56,448 nucleotides of DNA, taken from positions 1 to 56,448 of the forward strand of contig NZ_JAQWFR010000012.1 of the NCBI RefSeq assembly GCF_029238675.1. Reading direction: 5' to 3'. The notes under the pieces were generated by a model. The model worked only from the letters and a program-made list of their open reading frames with translations, was not told the DNA's origin and made no database searches. This document shows positions 46,232 through 55,583 of the stretch, piece by piece (position 1 is the first letter of the stretch; each line of letters begins with the position of its first letter). Source of the stretch: Oceanicoccus sp. (GTDB taxonomy: Bacteria; Pseudomonadota; Gammaproteobacteria; Pseudomonadales; Dasaniaceae). Both the position numbers and the translations under genes were made by a program.

Positions 46232-47437
46232 TTAATGCTTGCGGAATTTAGAGGCAATAATACGCCTGAGTGTTTCTAGAAATGGTGCTAAGTCGTCAAT
46301 TGCCCAAATCGCTTTGGCGTCTGAAAAAATAACGCTATGTAGCCACTTGAAAAAGGGGATGCCTTTCCCGGATTTTTTTAATGCTATATATGACTTTAGA
46401 TCCCACTCTTCGTTCACATAAGTGGTGTTTGTATTATATTTAACGGGGAGGTGGGTTGAACGGCCCTTGAGTAAATTATATCCAATCCATGGAAAGTCTA
46501 CACCGGCTGTGATGGGGAGTTGATTGCCAGAAACTGTTCTAGGATTTATTTCCATTAGCTTCATCTGGTTATTTCTATTATCAATTTTAAACTCTATGCC
46601 GGCGTAGCCTTGGTAATTTAAATGGCCTAAAAGCTTCCGAGATTTTTCAGTTACTTCAATGTCGTCGGTAGTTATTTGATATGAGCCATCACCATAAAGA
46701 GGGGGGTTCTGCCTAAGCTTCTGCTTTGTTATATAGGCTACTTCTTTATGCTCTTTAGACCAAAGCCCAAGATAGCCAACGAGGCAGTTATCATCGCCGG
46801 GAATGATTTCTTGCAACATAAATTTATTTATGTCGTTAGCTATAATCTCAAGATTTGTTTTTAGAGTAGGCAAGGAGTCAATTATTACAACTTTTTTACC
46901 GCCAATTATTTGTTTTCCTTCGTGAGCAATGTAAGGCTTTATAATAAATGGATATCCAAGATTTTCCGCGAACTCTAGTGCGTCTTGTTTTGTATTTGGA
47001 AAGTATGTTTCAGGTATTTCTATACCAATGCTCTTAGCAATCGTATATTGAATTTTCTTGTTGACAATAGAGGCTGCTGTCTTCTCGTTGGGGGTGATTG
47101 TAGATAGCTTGCCCGGGTATTTACTTTCGAAAATAGATAGTTGTTCTATATGGTAGTCAGAGGTTGCAAATATTATTGGTGGGGTGTTGTGTTGGGCCAA
47201 TGATTTATTGATCAAGTCAAAGGCTGTGTTCGAATTGAATAAAGAGTTAGGTATCAGGACAAAGTCACAATAATTCGAATAAGAGCCTATTAGCTGCTCC
47301 CCATCAATCAGTATGACTTTGATGCCTTTTCTACCAAGACTTCTAACAAAACTCAGCCCATTAACTGATGCACCAAATATCCATGCGGTATTATCGTCTT
47401 GGCGGTGTTTTGATAGTTGCGCGACTATTTCGTCCAT
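46232..47437 (-). CDS. ATP-grasp superfamily ligase, substrate unknown
   Basis: The 401-residue protein starts with a Rossmann-like region (AWIFGASVNGLSFVRSLG) and continues as an ATP-grasp domain (~105-330): IIKPYIAHEGKQIIGGKKV, MLQEIIPGDDNCLVGYLG, GYAGIEFKIDN and the metal-binding MEINPRTVSGNQL. This fold joins a carboxylate to an amine through an acyl phosphate. The C-terminal ~70 residues contain short hydrophobic segments. In this locus it could make an amide on an EPS sugar acid or a precursor; this is inference. A 325-base AT-rich gap lies upstream. Confidence 0.82.
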   Translation of the reverse strand: MDEIVAQLSKHRQDDNTAWIFGASVNGLSFVRSLGRKGIKVILIDGEQLIGSYSNYCDFVLIPNSLFNSNTAFDLINKSLAQHNTPPIIFATSDYHIEQLSIFESKYPGKLSTITPNEKTAASIVNKKIQYTIAKSIGIEIPETYFPNTKQDALEFAENLGYPFIIKPYIAHEGKQIIGGKKVVIIDSLPTLKTNLEIIANDINKFMLQEIIPGDDNCLVGYLGLWSKEHKEVAYITKQKLRQNPPLYGDGSYQITTDDIEVTEKSRKLLGHLNYQGYAGIEFKIDNRNNQMKLMEINPRTVSGNQLPITAGVDFPWIGYNLLKGRSTHLPVKYNTNTTYVNEEWDLKSYIALKKSGKGIPFFKWLHSVIFSDAKAIWAIDDLAPFLETLRRIIASKFRKH

Positions 47438-47762
47438 GGTGAATACCTTGTATGGGGTGGTATGAGTGTATTAGTAATTATATATGAAACCTTAGGTCAT
47501 TAAAAATATTAAAAAAGCGGTTATAGCTCTAGTTATATTGAAAACTGATGTAAATAGTAGTGTGAAGTAGTTTACTGATTTTGTGCTAAACAGCCCTCAG
47601 ATATAAAGATATATGATTGAAAAAGGGGGGGGGCTGGCTTGTTATTTGGGGTGAATTGGGCTTATATGGTTATATGTTCAGTGGTTGAGTAATGTTGGGC
47701 TAGGGGATTACCGGCGGTAGATATTGTTTGGCTTTGTGAAGTGAAATTTTAAGGAGGCTGAT
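47438..47762. other. AT-rich divergent gap with a G9 tract
   Basis: The 325-base gap between the ATP-grasp gene and the secreted lyase-like gene has no supported coding sequence. It holds a G9 run (47625-47633) directly after A4 and, at its right edge, a very strong ribosome binding site TAAGGAGG (47750-47757). Promoters for both flanking genes are expected here, but no clear -35/-10 pair stands out. Confidence 0.6.
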
Positions 47763-48647
47763 ATGGGAAAGTGTTCGTTGGGTTTGGCGGGTTTTATTTT
47801 GTTTGCTACACAGGTTAGTGCCTCAGATATTTTGACGGCAGATTTTGAGACTGGCGAAGAGGGTGATTCAATAACTGAGTTTCACTCCCTGAAAAGGCCA
47901 GAAAATGCCACATACAGCACGGAGGTGGCAGGGCCTTATAGTGGAGAAAAAGTGCTCAAAATCGAGCAGAAAAAAACTGAAAAATATTTTGGTGGAAAGA
48001 TTGCAAATGTAGATTTAGGTGAGGGGAAAGAGATATGGGTTCGGTGGTATCAATTTTTCCCAGAAGATTTTGCTTTTGCAAATGGAGTGAATGGCGATGA
48101 CTTGGGAGGAGCAGGAAGCATTAAATGGTTGAGGTTTCAGTACCCTGGTGTAAGCGAGAGGATAACGCTATTGATGGATGCTACTTATCGTTGCTATGAC
48201 CCCTGCACGGACCATTTAAATAGCTTGGTGCCGGAGAAGTTTGTGGGTGAACTGCAAGGGTGGAAGGAGAGGTATGGCTCTACTAGTGCTGTATATATAG
48301 ATAAGGAAAATTACCCGCTTGGTGAATGGCATGCGATGCAAGTATATCTTAAGTTGTCTAAAGGTAGTTCAGACAAAGGAGATGGTAATGGGCTCATTAG
48401 GATGTGGATGGATGACAAATTGATTGCGGAATTCCAGAGAAACACTATGCCCGTAAATGGCGGGGCTTTAAGATCAATTTGGTTAGGTGATTATTGGAAT
48501 GGTGGATTTCCTAAGGATCAGCATTGGTTTATTGATCATTTAGATGTGTCAACTGAGCAGCCTGTGGGAACTGACTCACATGGTAATTATTTCATCGTTC
48601 CGATTTCAAATGCGCCAATGCCTCCGTCGTCCGTCCGATTAGACTAG
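47763..48647 (+). CDS. Secreted polysaccharide lyase-like protein (heparin lyase I-type fold)
   Basis: The 294-residue protein has a short signal peptide (~1-20, LGLAGFILFATQVSA, cleavage before SDIL). The mature part starts ADFETG and shows the pattern of jelly-roll lyases such as the heparin lyase I-like family: GEGKEIWVRWYQFFPEDF, GEWHAMQVYLKLS, GLIRMWMDDKLIAEF and GDYWNGGFPKDQHWFIDHL. Two Cys (RCYDPC) may form a disulfide. It likely acts in the periplasm or outside and could trim or release EPS. The C-terminus has no PEP-CTERM sorting signal. A perfect TAAGGAGG site sits 5 bases before the start. The family call is from the general pattern only. Confidence 0.6.
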   Translation: MGKCSLGLAGFILFATQVSASDILTADFETGEEGDSITEFHSLKRPENATYSTEVAGPYSGEKVLKIEQKKTEKYFGGKIANVDLGEGKEIWVRWYQFFPEDFAFANGVNGDDLGGAGSIKWLRFQYPGVSERITLLMDATYRCYDPCTDHLNSLVPEKFVGELQGWKERYGSTSAVYIDKENYPLGEWHAMQVYLKLSKGSSDKGDGNGLIRMWMDDKLIAEFQRNTMPVNGGALRSIWLGDYWNGGFPKDQHWFIDHLDVSTEQPVGTDSHGNYFIVPISNAPMPPSSVRLD

Positions 48648-48785
48648 AAAATCGTGAAGGTTCCTGCGGGCCCGTTGGAGGGGTGAGCTTGAAGTTGTGG
48701 TTTATGTATTTTAGTTATCAAACGTTAATTTGAAATGTTATTATGCACGCTCAATTTCTAAGGCGAGTTAATTCAAGGGGCTGAG

Positions 48786-50729
48786 ATGTGTGGAATAGCG
48801 GGCGGGGTGTTTTTAAGCGCTGGCCAGAGGACGAAGCCTTCAGAAATTGTTTCTAATATGACGGATGCTTTATTGCATCGGGGGCCAAATAGTTCAGGAA
48901 TTTGGTGTGATGACGATAGGGTGGTCTTGGGCCATCGTAGGCTGTCGATTGTAGATCTCTCGAATCTTGGCCGTCAGCCGATGCTTAGCCCTTCTGGGCG
49001 ATGGGTGCTTGTCTTAAACGGTGAGATATATAATCACAAGGCGATTGCCAAAGAGCTTGTGAAACTGGGAGATGTTTTTAGAGGGCATTCTGATACCGAG
49101 GTTCTGGCAGCTGCAATTGAGCGCTGGGGTGTGGCCGGCGCTGTTAAGCGGTGTGTTGGGATGTTTGCAATTGCCGCTTGGGATAAAGAGAGTCGGCAGC
49201 TGTACTTGGTGAGAGATCGTATGGGGGAAAAGCCATTATATTATGGCTTTTGTGGAAAAGATTTAATTTTTGCATCAGAGTTAAAGGCATTAAAGGCTCA
49301 TCCTAAATGGGAGGGTGAGATTGATAGAGGGGCGTTGAGTGAGTTTTTGAGGTATGGCTATGTGCCGACCCCAAAGTCAATTTACAAGGATATTAATAAA
49401 TTAGAGGCGAGTACAATACTGACCGTTTCATTCGCCCCGGAAAAGGGAGGGGAGGTTAAATATAAGAAAATTAAGTATTGGGATCTAAAGGTGATTGCTC
49501 AAGCGGGAAGGATGGCACATACCGAAGCGGAGCTAACAGATGGTTTTGAAAAACAATTGCGGAGCACGCTTAGAGATCAAATGATTGCTGATGTGCCTTT
49601 GGGGGCCTTCCTATCTGGTGGGGTTGATTCAAGCCTTGTCGCTGCACTCATGCAGTCTGAAAGCCGGCAGCCAATAAATACATTTACTATAGGTTTTAAC
49701 GATGCTCAGTTTAATGAGGCTGAGCATGCAAAAGATATTGCACGGCATATAGGGAGCAAGCATAGGGAGTTGTATATAGATAACTCTCAGGTGCTGGACG
49801 TTGTGCATAGTTTGCCACAGCTCTATGATGAGCCGTTTGCAGATCCATCCCAATTACCAACATATTTACTTTGTGAAATGGCTAAAGAGCATGTGACGGT
49901 GTCTTTGTCTGGTGATGGTGGTGATGAGCTTTATTGTGGATATAATCGTTATATTTATGCAGAGAAAGTGTGGTCAATGGTAAGGCTAATGCCTCACAAA
50001 ATAAGAGGTCTAATGGCTGCAGGAATAAGAAATATAAACCCTATTCACTTTGATAAGGTGATCGTCGCACTTTCTAAAATTATACCTACGCTTCTTTCCG
50101 TGAAAACGGGCAACTCTATGGTTAAGCTACAAAAATTGTCAGCAGTAATACAAGTGAAGGATTTTGATGAGCTTTATAAGTTGCTGCTGTCATTTTGGTT
50201 TACCCCTAGTGAAGTGTTAAATGGTGCTGTGGGCTTTGAGGATGCTTACTCTGGCTCATGTGATTGGGGTTCAAAAATAGAATACATGATGTATAGGGAC
50301 CAAGTTCAGTATTTACAAGATGACAATATGGTGAAGATGGATAGGGCTTCAATGGCGGTTAGCTTGGAAACCCGATCACCTTTGTTAGATCATAGAATGG
50401 TTGAGTTCTCATGGGGGGTTCCTGTTGAGTACAAGTTACGAGAGGGTAAATCAAAGTGGCTGATGAGAGAGGTTTTATATAAGTATGTTCCGAAAGAGAT
50501 GATTGATAGACCTAAAATGGGGTTCTCGGTACCGATAGCAAATTGGCTGCGTGGGCCGTTAAGAGGGTGGTCAGAAAGGTTGTTAGATGAAGAAGTAATT
50601 GTAAAGCAAGGTTATTTTGATTCAAATACAGTAAAGAAATATTGGAAAGAGCATTTGACGGGAAGCCATGATAGGTCAATGAATTTATGGCCATTATTAG
50701 TTTTTCAAAGCTGGCTGGAGAATGAGTAG
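48786..50729 (+). CDS. Glutamine amidotransferase, asparagine synthase type
   Basis: The 647-residue protein has an N-terminal class II glutaminase domain (nucleophile Cys2 in MCGIAGGVF, HRGPNSSG, LNGEIYNH) and a C-terminal AsnB synthetase domain with the pyrophosphate loop LSGGVDSSLVA (~280). Relatives of this length are common in exosortase EPS loci and are thought to amidate sugar acids or precursors, not to make asparagine for metabolism. It overlaps the GT2 gene by 8 bases. The sequence here is T/A-rich compared with the housekeeping genes. Confidence 0.92.
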   Translation: MCGIAGGVFLSAGQRTKPSEIVSNMTDALLHRGPNSSGIWCDDDRVVLGHRRLSIVDLSNLGRQPMLSPSGRWVLVLNGEIYNHKAIAKELVKLGDVFRGHSDTEVLAAAIERWGVAGAVKRCVGMFAIAAWDKESRQLYLVRDRMGEKPLYYGFCGKDLIFASELKALKAHPKWEGEIDRGALSEFLRYGYVPTPKSIYKDINKLEASTILTVSFAPEKGGEVKYKKIKYWDLKVIAQAGRMAHTEAELTDGFEKQLRSTLRDQMIADVPLGAFLSGGVDSSLVAALMQSESRQPINTFTIGFNDAQFNEAEHAKDIARHIGSKHRELYIDNSQVLDVVHSLPQLYDEPFADPSQLPTYLLCEMAKEHVTVSLSGDGGDELYCGYNRYIYAEKVWSMVRLMPHKIRGLMAAGIRNINPIHFDKVIVALSKIIPTLLSVKTGNSMVKLQKLSAVIQVKDFDELYKLLLSFWFTPSEVLNGAVGFEDAYSGSCDWGSKIEYMMYRDQVQYLQDDNMVKMDRASMAVSLETRSPLLDHRMVEFSWGVPVEYKLREGKSKWLMREVLYKYVPKEMIDRPKMGFSVPIANWLRGPLRGWSERLLDEEVIVKQGYFDSNTVKKYWKEHLTGSHDRSMNLWPLLVFQSWLENE

Positions 50730-51681
50730 AGTGTGTAGAGAGGAGGGGTTTAGGGAGGTGGCTTTTGTAATGCCCGCCTTCAATGAGGAGGAGTGGATAG
50801 GGCGATCGATAAAAAGTATTCAAAAATATGCGCCAGGTTCTGAAATTGTAATTGTTGATAATGGTTCGACGGACAGAACGCTTGAGGTTGCAAAGCAATG
50901 TGGAGTAAATGTCTATAGCAAGGTAGATGGAACAATAGCGTCGATTAGAAATCATGGGGTCTCTAAAGTGGGGCAGAAATTAATAGTTTTTTTAGATTCG
51001 GATGTGACACTTACAGCGCAATGGGCTGATGAGTTTATAATTGTTAGGGATCAACTTGAAGGTGAATGTGGTCTTGTAACAGGGTCGCATTGCTCTCCTC
51101 CAGAAAGTGATAATTTATTCCTGAGGTATTGGTTTAAGTCATTTTCTGAAGAGCGTGAGTCGTCACACTTGGGTACGGGCCATATGATTATGAATCGAAG
51201 TTTTTTTGATAAAGTGGGCGGATTTGATGAGACGCTAGAAACGGGTGAGGATTACGAGTTCTGTAGGAGGGCGGTATTGCTGGGCGGGAATATTGTGAAT
51301 AATACCGGCCTGTTAGTTTACCATCATGATTTTCCAAGAACTGTGGTAAGTTTTTTTTGTCGTGAAGTTTGGCATGGGGAGGGTGATTTTGGTTCGTTTA
51401 ATGGTGCGTGTGGTTCTAGGGTTGTGCAGGCAAGCACGGTTTTTCTTATATTACATGTTATGGCCCTGATCGCTCTTTTTTATGATGGGTCGCTGGCTGT
51501 TTTTACGGTTTTATTACTTTTTTTATTGTGTGTTTCTTCTTCTTTGATTAAATACTCTGCTTCTGGAATAAGAGCTGTAGCAGTAAATTCGTTGATCTTT
51601 TATTTGTATTTCTGTGGGCGGGTATCTTCATTTTTTGTGGTAATTTTTAAACTACTAAATTTAAAGCTGTTCAAAGAATGA
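50722..51681 (+). CDS. Glycosyltransferase family 2 with C-terminal membrane segments
   Basis: The 319-residue protein has a GT-A domain: VAFVMPAFNEEEWIGRSI, VDNGSTDRT, DxD-like LDSDV (~92) and GTGHMIMNR/GGFDETLETGEDYEF for acceptor and catalytic parts. Two to three hydrophobic segments follow (~235-310), holding it at the inner membrane. It overlaps asnB by 8 bases and the next gene by 4 bases (ATGA), so all three are one transcript. Confidence 0.9.
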   Translation: MSRVCREEGFREVAFVMPAFNEEEWIGRSIKSIQKYAPGSEIVIVDNGSTDRTLEVAKQCGVNVYSKVDGTIASIRNHGVSKVGQKLIVFLDSDVTLTAQWADEFIIVRDQLEGECGLVTGSHCSPPESDNLFLRYWFKSFSEERESSHLGTGHMIMNRSFFDKVGGFDETLETGEDYEFCRRAVLLGGNIVNNTGLLVYHHDFPRTVVSFFCREVWHGEGDFGSFNGACGSRVVQASTVFLILHVMALIALFYDGSLAVFTVLLLFLLCVSSSLIKYSASGIRAVAVNSLIFYLYFCGRVSSFFVVIFKLLNLKLFKE

Positions 51682-52946
51682 GCCTGCTGACAGCTGATAT
51701 ATATTCATGTAGTCCAAAGCGTATATTTGATTACGTTAAAGGCGAGTCTTTAGCTTTTTGGTGTGTGTGTGCGTATTTGTTTTTCGAGTATGTTCGGCCG
51801 CAAAGCATTTATACTTGGATCGATTTCTTCCCTTGGGCGGCATTTTTATTGGTGGCGTCGTTTTGTTTTTCATTTACGGAAAAGGCTAAAGTTCAGCCTA
51901 ACCCTGTTTCTAAAATTATGGGTGGTTATGGCGTGGTTGTTATTTTCTCAACCGTTTTTGCTGTTTGGCCGAGGCTTGCGTTTGATAATTTAGATGCGTT
52001 TTTTCAGTGGTTGTTGGTTTTTTTTGTTATCGTTAGAATAATAAATACAAGGGAGCGGTTTTTTATATTTTTGTTGTTGTATTTACTTTGTAATTTCAAA
52101 ATGAGTCAGCACGGTTTTTTGTCTTGGATGCTAAGAGGCTTTTCATTTGCTAATTGGGGGGTGGCAGGCGCACCTGGCTGGTTTAGTAACTCTGGTGAAC
52201 TCGGCATACAAATGACAATTTTTACACCTTTGGCTGTGGCATTTGTGGCTGGATTGAAAGATAAGTGGGGTAAAGGTAAAAAAATATTCTTCTATCTTAT
52301 GCCTTTTACCGGTGTAGGGACTATTGTTGCCTCATCATCCAGAGGCGCTATGCTTGGATTGCTGGGTTCGATGCTGTGGAGACTAAAGTCATCTAAGTAT
52401 TTTATAAAGGCAATTATTATAATGTCATTATTGGTTTGTGTGGTTTATATGGTGACGCCCGTAGAATTTAAAGAAAGACTGATGGCTAGTGGTGAAGATA
52501 ATACGTCTATGCATAGGTTGGATCGCTGGGAGGCGGGTTGGGCTACGGCATTAAAATACCCGTTTTGGGGGGTTGGGCATAAGAACTGGGATCAATACTT
52601 CAGGCAGTATTTAGATTTTGGAGTGAGGGGGTCTGCAAAAATACATAATATTTTTATGGAGTCGCTAACTGAGCATGGGTTTATTGGCTTTTTTACATTT
52701 ATTTTGTTGGTTTTTTATATGTTAGTGTTGAATAAGAGGTCTAGGGCTATTGCAAATAAAAGAGGGCTTCCTTTCGAGCTGTCTGTTAGTTATGGCTTGG
52801 ATGCAGGGTTGATAGGCATGCTGGTCAGCAGCTCATTTGTTACAGTTTTGTACTACCCTTATGTGTGGGTACATGCTGCATTTGTTGTATCGCTGTATAA
52901 CAGTCTTTCAAGTAAAGCTTGCTATGAAGGCAAGGTGGCATTATAA
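51678..52946 (+). CDS. Wzy/WaaL-type ligase or polymerase, exosortase-EPS type
   Basis: The 422-residue inner-membrane protein has about ten hydrophobic segments and the O-antigen ligase periplasmic loop region (DRWEAGWATALKYPFWGVG, KIHNIFMESLTEHGFIG). The N-terminal FFEYVRPQSIY fits the exosortase-associated putative O-glycosylation ligase family (TIGR03097-like). It could polymerise the EPS or attach glycan to exported proteins. It overlaps the GT2 gene by 4 bases at its start and the opposing GT4 gene by 25 bases at its end. The sequence is strikingly T-rich. Confidence 0.85.
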   Translation: MSLLTADIYSCSPKRIFDYVKGESLAFWCVCAYLFFEYVRPQSIYTWIDFFPWAAFLLVASFCFSFTEKAKVQPNPVSKIMGGYGVVVIFSTVFAVWPRLAFDNLDAFFQWLLVFFVIVRIINTRERFFIFLLLYLLCNFKMSQHGFLSWMLRGFSFANWGVAGAPGWFSNSGELGIQMTIFTPLAVAFVAGLKDKWGKGKKIFFYLMPFTGVGTIVASSSRGAMLGLLGSMLWRLKSSKYFIKAIIIMSLLVCVVYMVTPVEFKERLMASGEDNTSMHRLDRWEAGWATALKYPFWGVGHKNWDQYFRQYLDFGVRGSAKIHNIFMESLTEHGFIGFFTFILLVFYMLVLNKRSRAIANKRGLPFELSVSYGLDAGLIGMLVSSSFVTVLYYPYVWVHAAFVVSLYNSLSSKACYEGKVAL

Positions 52947-54127
52947 ATGGCCTCAACCTGTGAGGCGAAAGTGCTAAGTGACATTGTGTTTTTGACGTGT
53001 TGCATGCCGTAGTTACGCACGGAGTCCTTTAGTTTGGGGTCGTCAAGAAGTAGTCTTACCTTGTCTGTTAGTTGCTTGGTGTTTAGTGGGTCTGCAATTA
53101 ACCCCGTCAAATTGTCGTTAATTATTTCTTTGCCCGCCCCGTGCGAAGAGGCAATTACAGCGCAGCCATGTTGCATTGCTTCTGTGATTACAAGTCCAAA
53201 GGGTTCTGGTTCAATGGAGGCGTGTACGACAATGTCGCTAACTTGGTACAGTTTTTCAGGTTGGCTCACATAGCCTGTGAAAATAACGTTGTGATCGGCT
53301 AAGTGTGCTTCAGTATAGTGTTTAACTTTATTGAAATAGCTCTTGTTAAACCCCTCTCCATCATCGCCTACTATAAGTGCATTAAATTGATAGCCTTTAT
53401 CTTTTAGTGATTTTAAAGCCTGTACAAACTGATACTGCCCTTTCCATCTAATAACACGGCCAAATATGGCAATGGTTGTTAGCTGGTTATTTATATTAAG
53501 CTTGTTTTTTAGTGCTTCAATATCAGCTGCTGGTAAGGGGGGGGTATCCGCGATAGGGTTATGCAGTACGGTTATTTTTTTACTGTCAGCGCCAGCTTTA
53601 ACGACAATGTCTCTCACGAGGTTAGATATTGATATAAAAGCATCGGGCAGCTTGTAATAAAACTGTGCAGATCGGCTATCGGGTGGGTTCTCCCAGCCAT
53701 GTAGGTGCTGTATGCATTTGGTTCGGGTAAGGCGAGCGACAATTAGAGCGTCTTTGCTGTTATTAACATGGATAAGGTCAATCTTTTTAGAGTATACCAA
53801 TTTGGCTAGAGTGATCGGGTAGCGTATATTTATCAGAACTTCGTAAAGTGTTAATAAGGCTATAGCAGTCTTAAAAATAATTCGAGGTTTTATTTTTAAT
53901 AATTTAGGAGTTATTTTTGCGCGGTCTACATAGGTAAAATTTTTAGAAAGGCCTATAAGCTCTATGGCACTATTAACATGGTCGCGCGCAATGTTAATGT
54001 CCATTGCTGTAACTATAATGGGGTTAAACTGAGTTTTATCGAGTGCAGCGGCTAGCCGTGCAGCCACAATTAATGAGCCGCCAAACCCAGTGCCCTCATC
54101 TACAATCAATATGTTTTTAATCTTCAT
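52922..54127 (-). CDS. Glycosyltransferase family 4
   Basis: The 401-residue GT-B enzyme starts IKNILIVDEGTGFGGSLIVA and carries the donor motif EPEPFGLVITEAMQHGCAVIA with the E-x7-E pair (~294-302). VLHNPI and IFGRVIRWKGQ are typical of the second domain. It forms a minus-strand operon with the flippase (12-base gap) and sulfotransferase. Its 3' end overlaps the convergent ligase gene by 25 bases. Confidence 0.88.
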   Translation of the reverse strand: MKIKNILIVDEGTGFGGSLIVAARLAAALDKTQFNPIIVTAMDINIARDHVNSAIELIGLSKNFTYVDRAKITPKLLKIKPRIIFKTAIALLTLYEVLINIRYPITLAKLVYSKKIDLIHVNNSKDALIVARLTRTKCIQHLHGWENPPDSRSAQFYYKLPDAFISISNLVRDIVVKAGADSKKITVLHNPIADTPPLPAADIEALKNKLNINNQLTTIAIFGRVIRWKGQYQFVQALKSLKDKGYQFNALIVGDDGEGFNKSYFNKVKHYTEAHLADHNVIFTGYVSQPEKLYQVSDIVVHASIEPEPFGLVITEAMQHGCAVIASSHGAGKEIINDNLTGLIADPLNTKQLTDKVRLLLDDPKLKDSVRNYGMQHVKNTMSLSTFASQVEAIYNATLPS

Positions 54128-54139
54128 GGTTTGCTTATG

Positions 54140-55582
54140 TTATTCGGTTTTATTGGTGCTTAGGTAAGTGCGGGCTATAGTTATGATGCTGTTTGGCAGG
54201 CATTTTATAGCAATGCTTAAAATAATAATGACGATATAAATAGCTACGCTATAAACAAAGTCGATGTAGCTGCCATTATGAAGTATTTTAAGGGTTTGAA
54301 ATCCTGCAAAGCTAAGGCTTATTAGTAAACCTATTTTCAGCCAATCGATAGAAAAGTGGAAGTAGTACTGTGACTTTTTATATACCAATGCAAACCGTAA
54401 AAACATGGCTAAAGCTGTGGCTATGGCAGCGCCAACTCCGCCCCATAAGGGTATTAGTAAAACATACAAAATAGAAATAACCGCCGCTGTAACCCAGGTG
54501 TAGTAATTCAAGTATTTTGTGTTGCCCGATTTGAGAATGCCAAAGCGGTGGTATTCCGTCCAGCATTGAAATAAGTAAGCCAAAATAATGTAGGGGGCAA
54601 TATCAATCGCTTTGTAATAAGCACTATCGGCCATTAAATGTATTGCTGGGGCTACAAATATAATCATGCCTGTGGCGGCAGCCCATAGGATGTAGTTGGC
54701 GGTATAAAAGGTATCGCTAAACGTCTTGGCGCTATTGGGCTCTTTAGCGTGGTCAAATTGCCTTGCGCCCCAGTAGCTCATAAAGGGGGACCAAACAAGT
54801 GCGGTTAAAATAAATCCAAACTTATAGCCTAAGGCATAAATACCGACCTCTGTAAGATCGTTGTAATGCTGAATAAAATACCGATCGCCAAAAGTCATGT
54901 AATACATGGCAATTGAGCCATAAATGATGGGTAGGCTATATTTTATGAGCTTTATTGCTAGGTGGTGGCAGTATGAAATGCCTATTTTAGGTATTACAAA
55001 GGCTAGCAATAGTAGGGTTTGCACGCAGCCGCTAAATAGGGCCGAGTAAATTATGCCCCATAATCCGAGCTCCAGGTGCACAATGAAATATAGGCTGGCG
55101 CCAATTTGTAAGGCGAGTTTTAATAAGCTGAAGGCAAGGTACTTACCGGCTTGGTCATTCACTCTAAAGTAACCCATACCTATTTCGGCCACTGTGCCAA
55201 AGGCAAGTGTAAAGGCAAACCATTGAAGCGGTTGGCTCATTTCAGGAGTATTGAGTAGCGATGCGACAATCGGCGCAATAAGCCATAAAACACAAATAGC
55301 TAAAACATTAATTGATACGCCAAGCCATAAACAGGTGCTTAGTACAGTGTTTTTACTATTTTGATCTGTTGCATCTGAATAAAACTTGAACATACCGGTG
55401 GTGATTCTTGCACCCAAAACCAGTATGGTTAAATCGAGAATAAGGTTGAGTAGCTCGGCGGTGCCATAAACCTCTGGTGATAAATACCGAGTATAAATGG
55501 GCAGCATAATAATGGAGCTGGCGGCTCTCGCTATAGTGCCTGCTGCGTAGAGAGCGCTGCTTTTTACAATACTGCCAGCCAT
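54140..55582 (-). CDS. Lipid-linked oligosaccharide flippase (Wzx-like)
   Basis: The 480-residue protein is almost wholly hydrophobic, with about 12-14 membrane segments, as in MATE/Wzx transporters. The N-terminus AGSIVKSSALYAAGTIARAA and YTRYLSPEVYGTAELLNLI fit the polysaccharide synthesis flippase family. It would move undecaprenyl-linked EPS repeats across the inner membrane for the Wzy-type enzyme at 51678. It is followed by GT4 after 12 bases and preceded by the sulfotransferase after 1 base. Confidence 0.9.
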   Translation of the reverse strand: MAGSIVKSSALYAAGTIARAASSIIMLPIYTRYLSPEVYGTAELLNLILDLTILVLGARITTGMFKFYSDATDQNSKNTVLSTCLWLGVSINVLAICVLWLIAPIVASLLNTPEMSQPLQWFAFTLAFGTVAEIGMGYFRVNDQAGKYLAFSLLKLALQIGASLYFIVHLELGLWGIIYSALFSGCVQTLLLLAFVIPKIGISYCHHLAIKLIKYSLPIIYGSIAMYYMTFGDRYFIQHYNDLTEVGIYALGYKFGFILTALVWSPFMSYWGARQFDHAKEPNSAKTFSDTFYTANYILWAAATGMIIFVAPAIHLMADSAYYKAIDIAPYIILAYLFQCWTEYHRFGILKSGNTKYLNYYTWVTAAVISILYVLLIPLWGGVGAAIATALAMFLRFALVYKKSQYYFHFSIDWLKIGLLISLSFAGFQTLKILHNGSYIDFVYSVAIYIVIIILSIAIKCLPNSIITIARTYLSTNKTE

Positions 55583-55583
55583 A

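Noticed and set aside
47641..47657. Second sigma-54-like site (TTGG-N10-GCT) before the lyase-like gene
   Set aside because: Only the GG and GC positions fit; the surrounding bases do not match the consensus.
47763..48647. PEP-CTERM exosortase substrate
   Set aside because: The C-terminus has no Pro-Glu-Pro motif, membrane segment or basic tail.
48786..50729. Metabolic asparagine synthetase B
   Set aside because: Length, overlap with a GT2 gene and location inside the EPS locus fit the exosortase-associated amidotransferase group better, although the chemistry is related.
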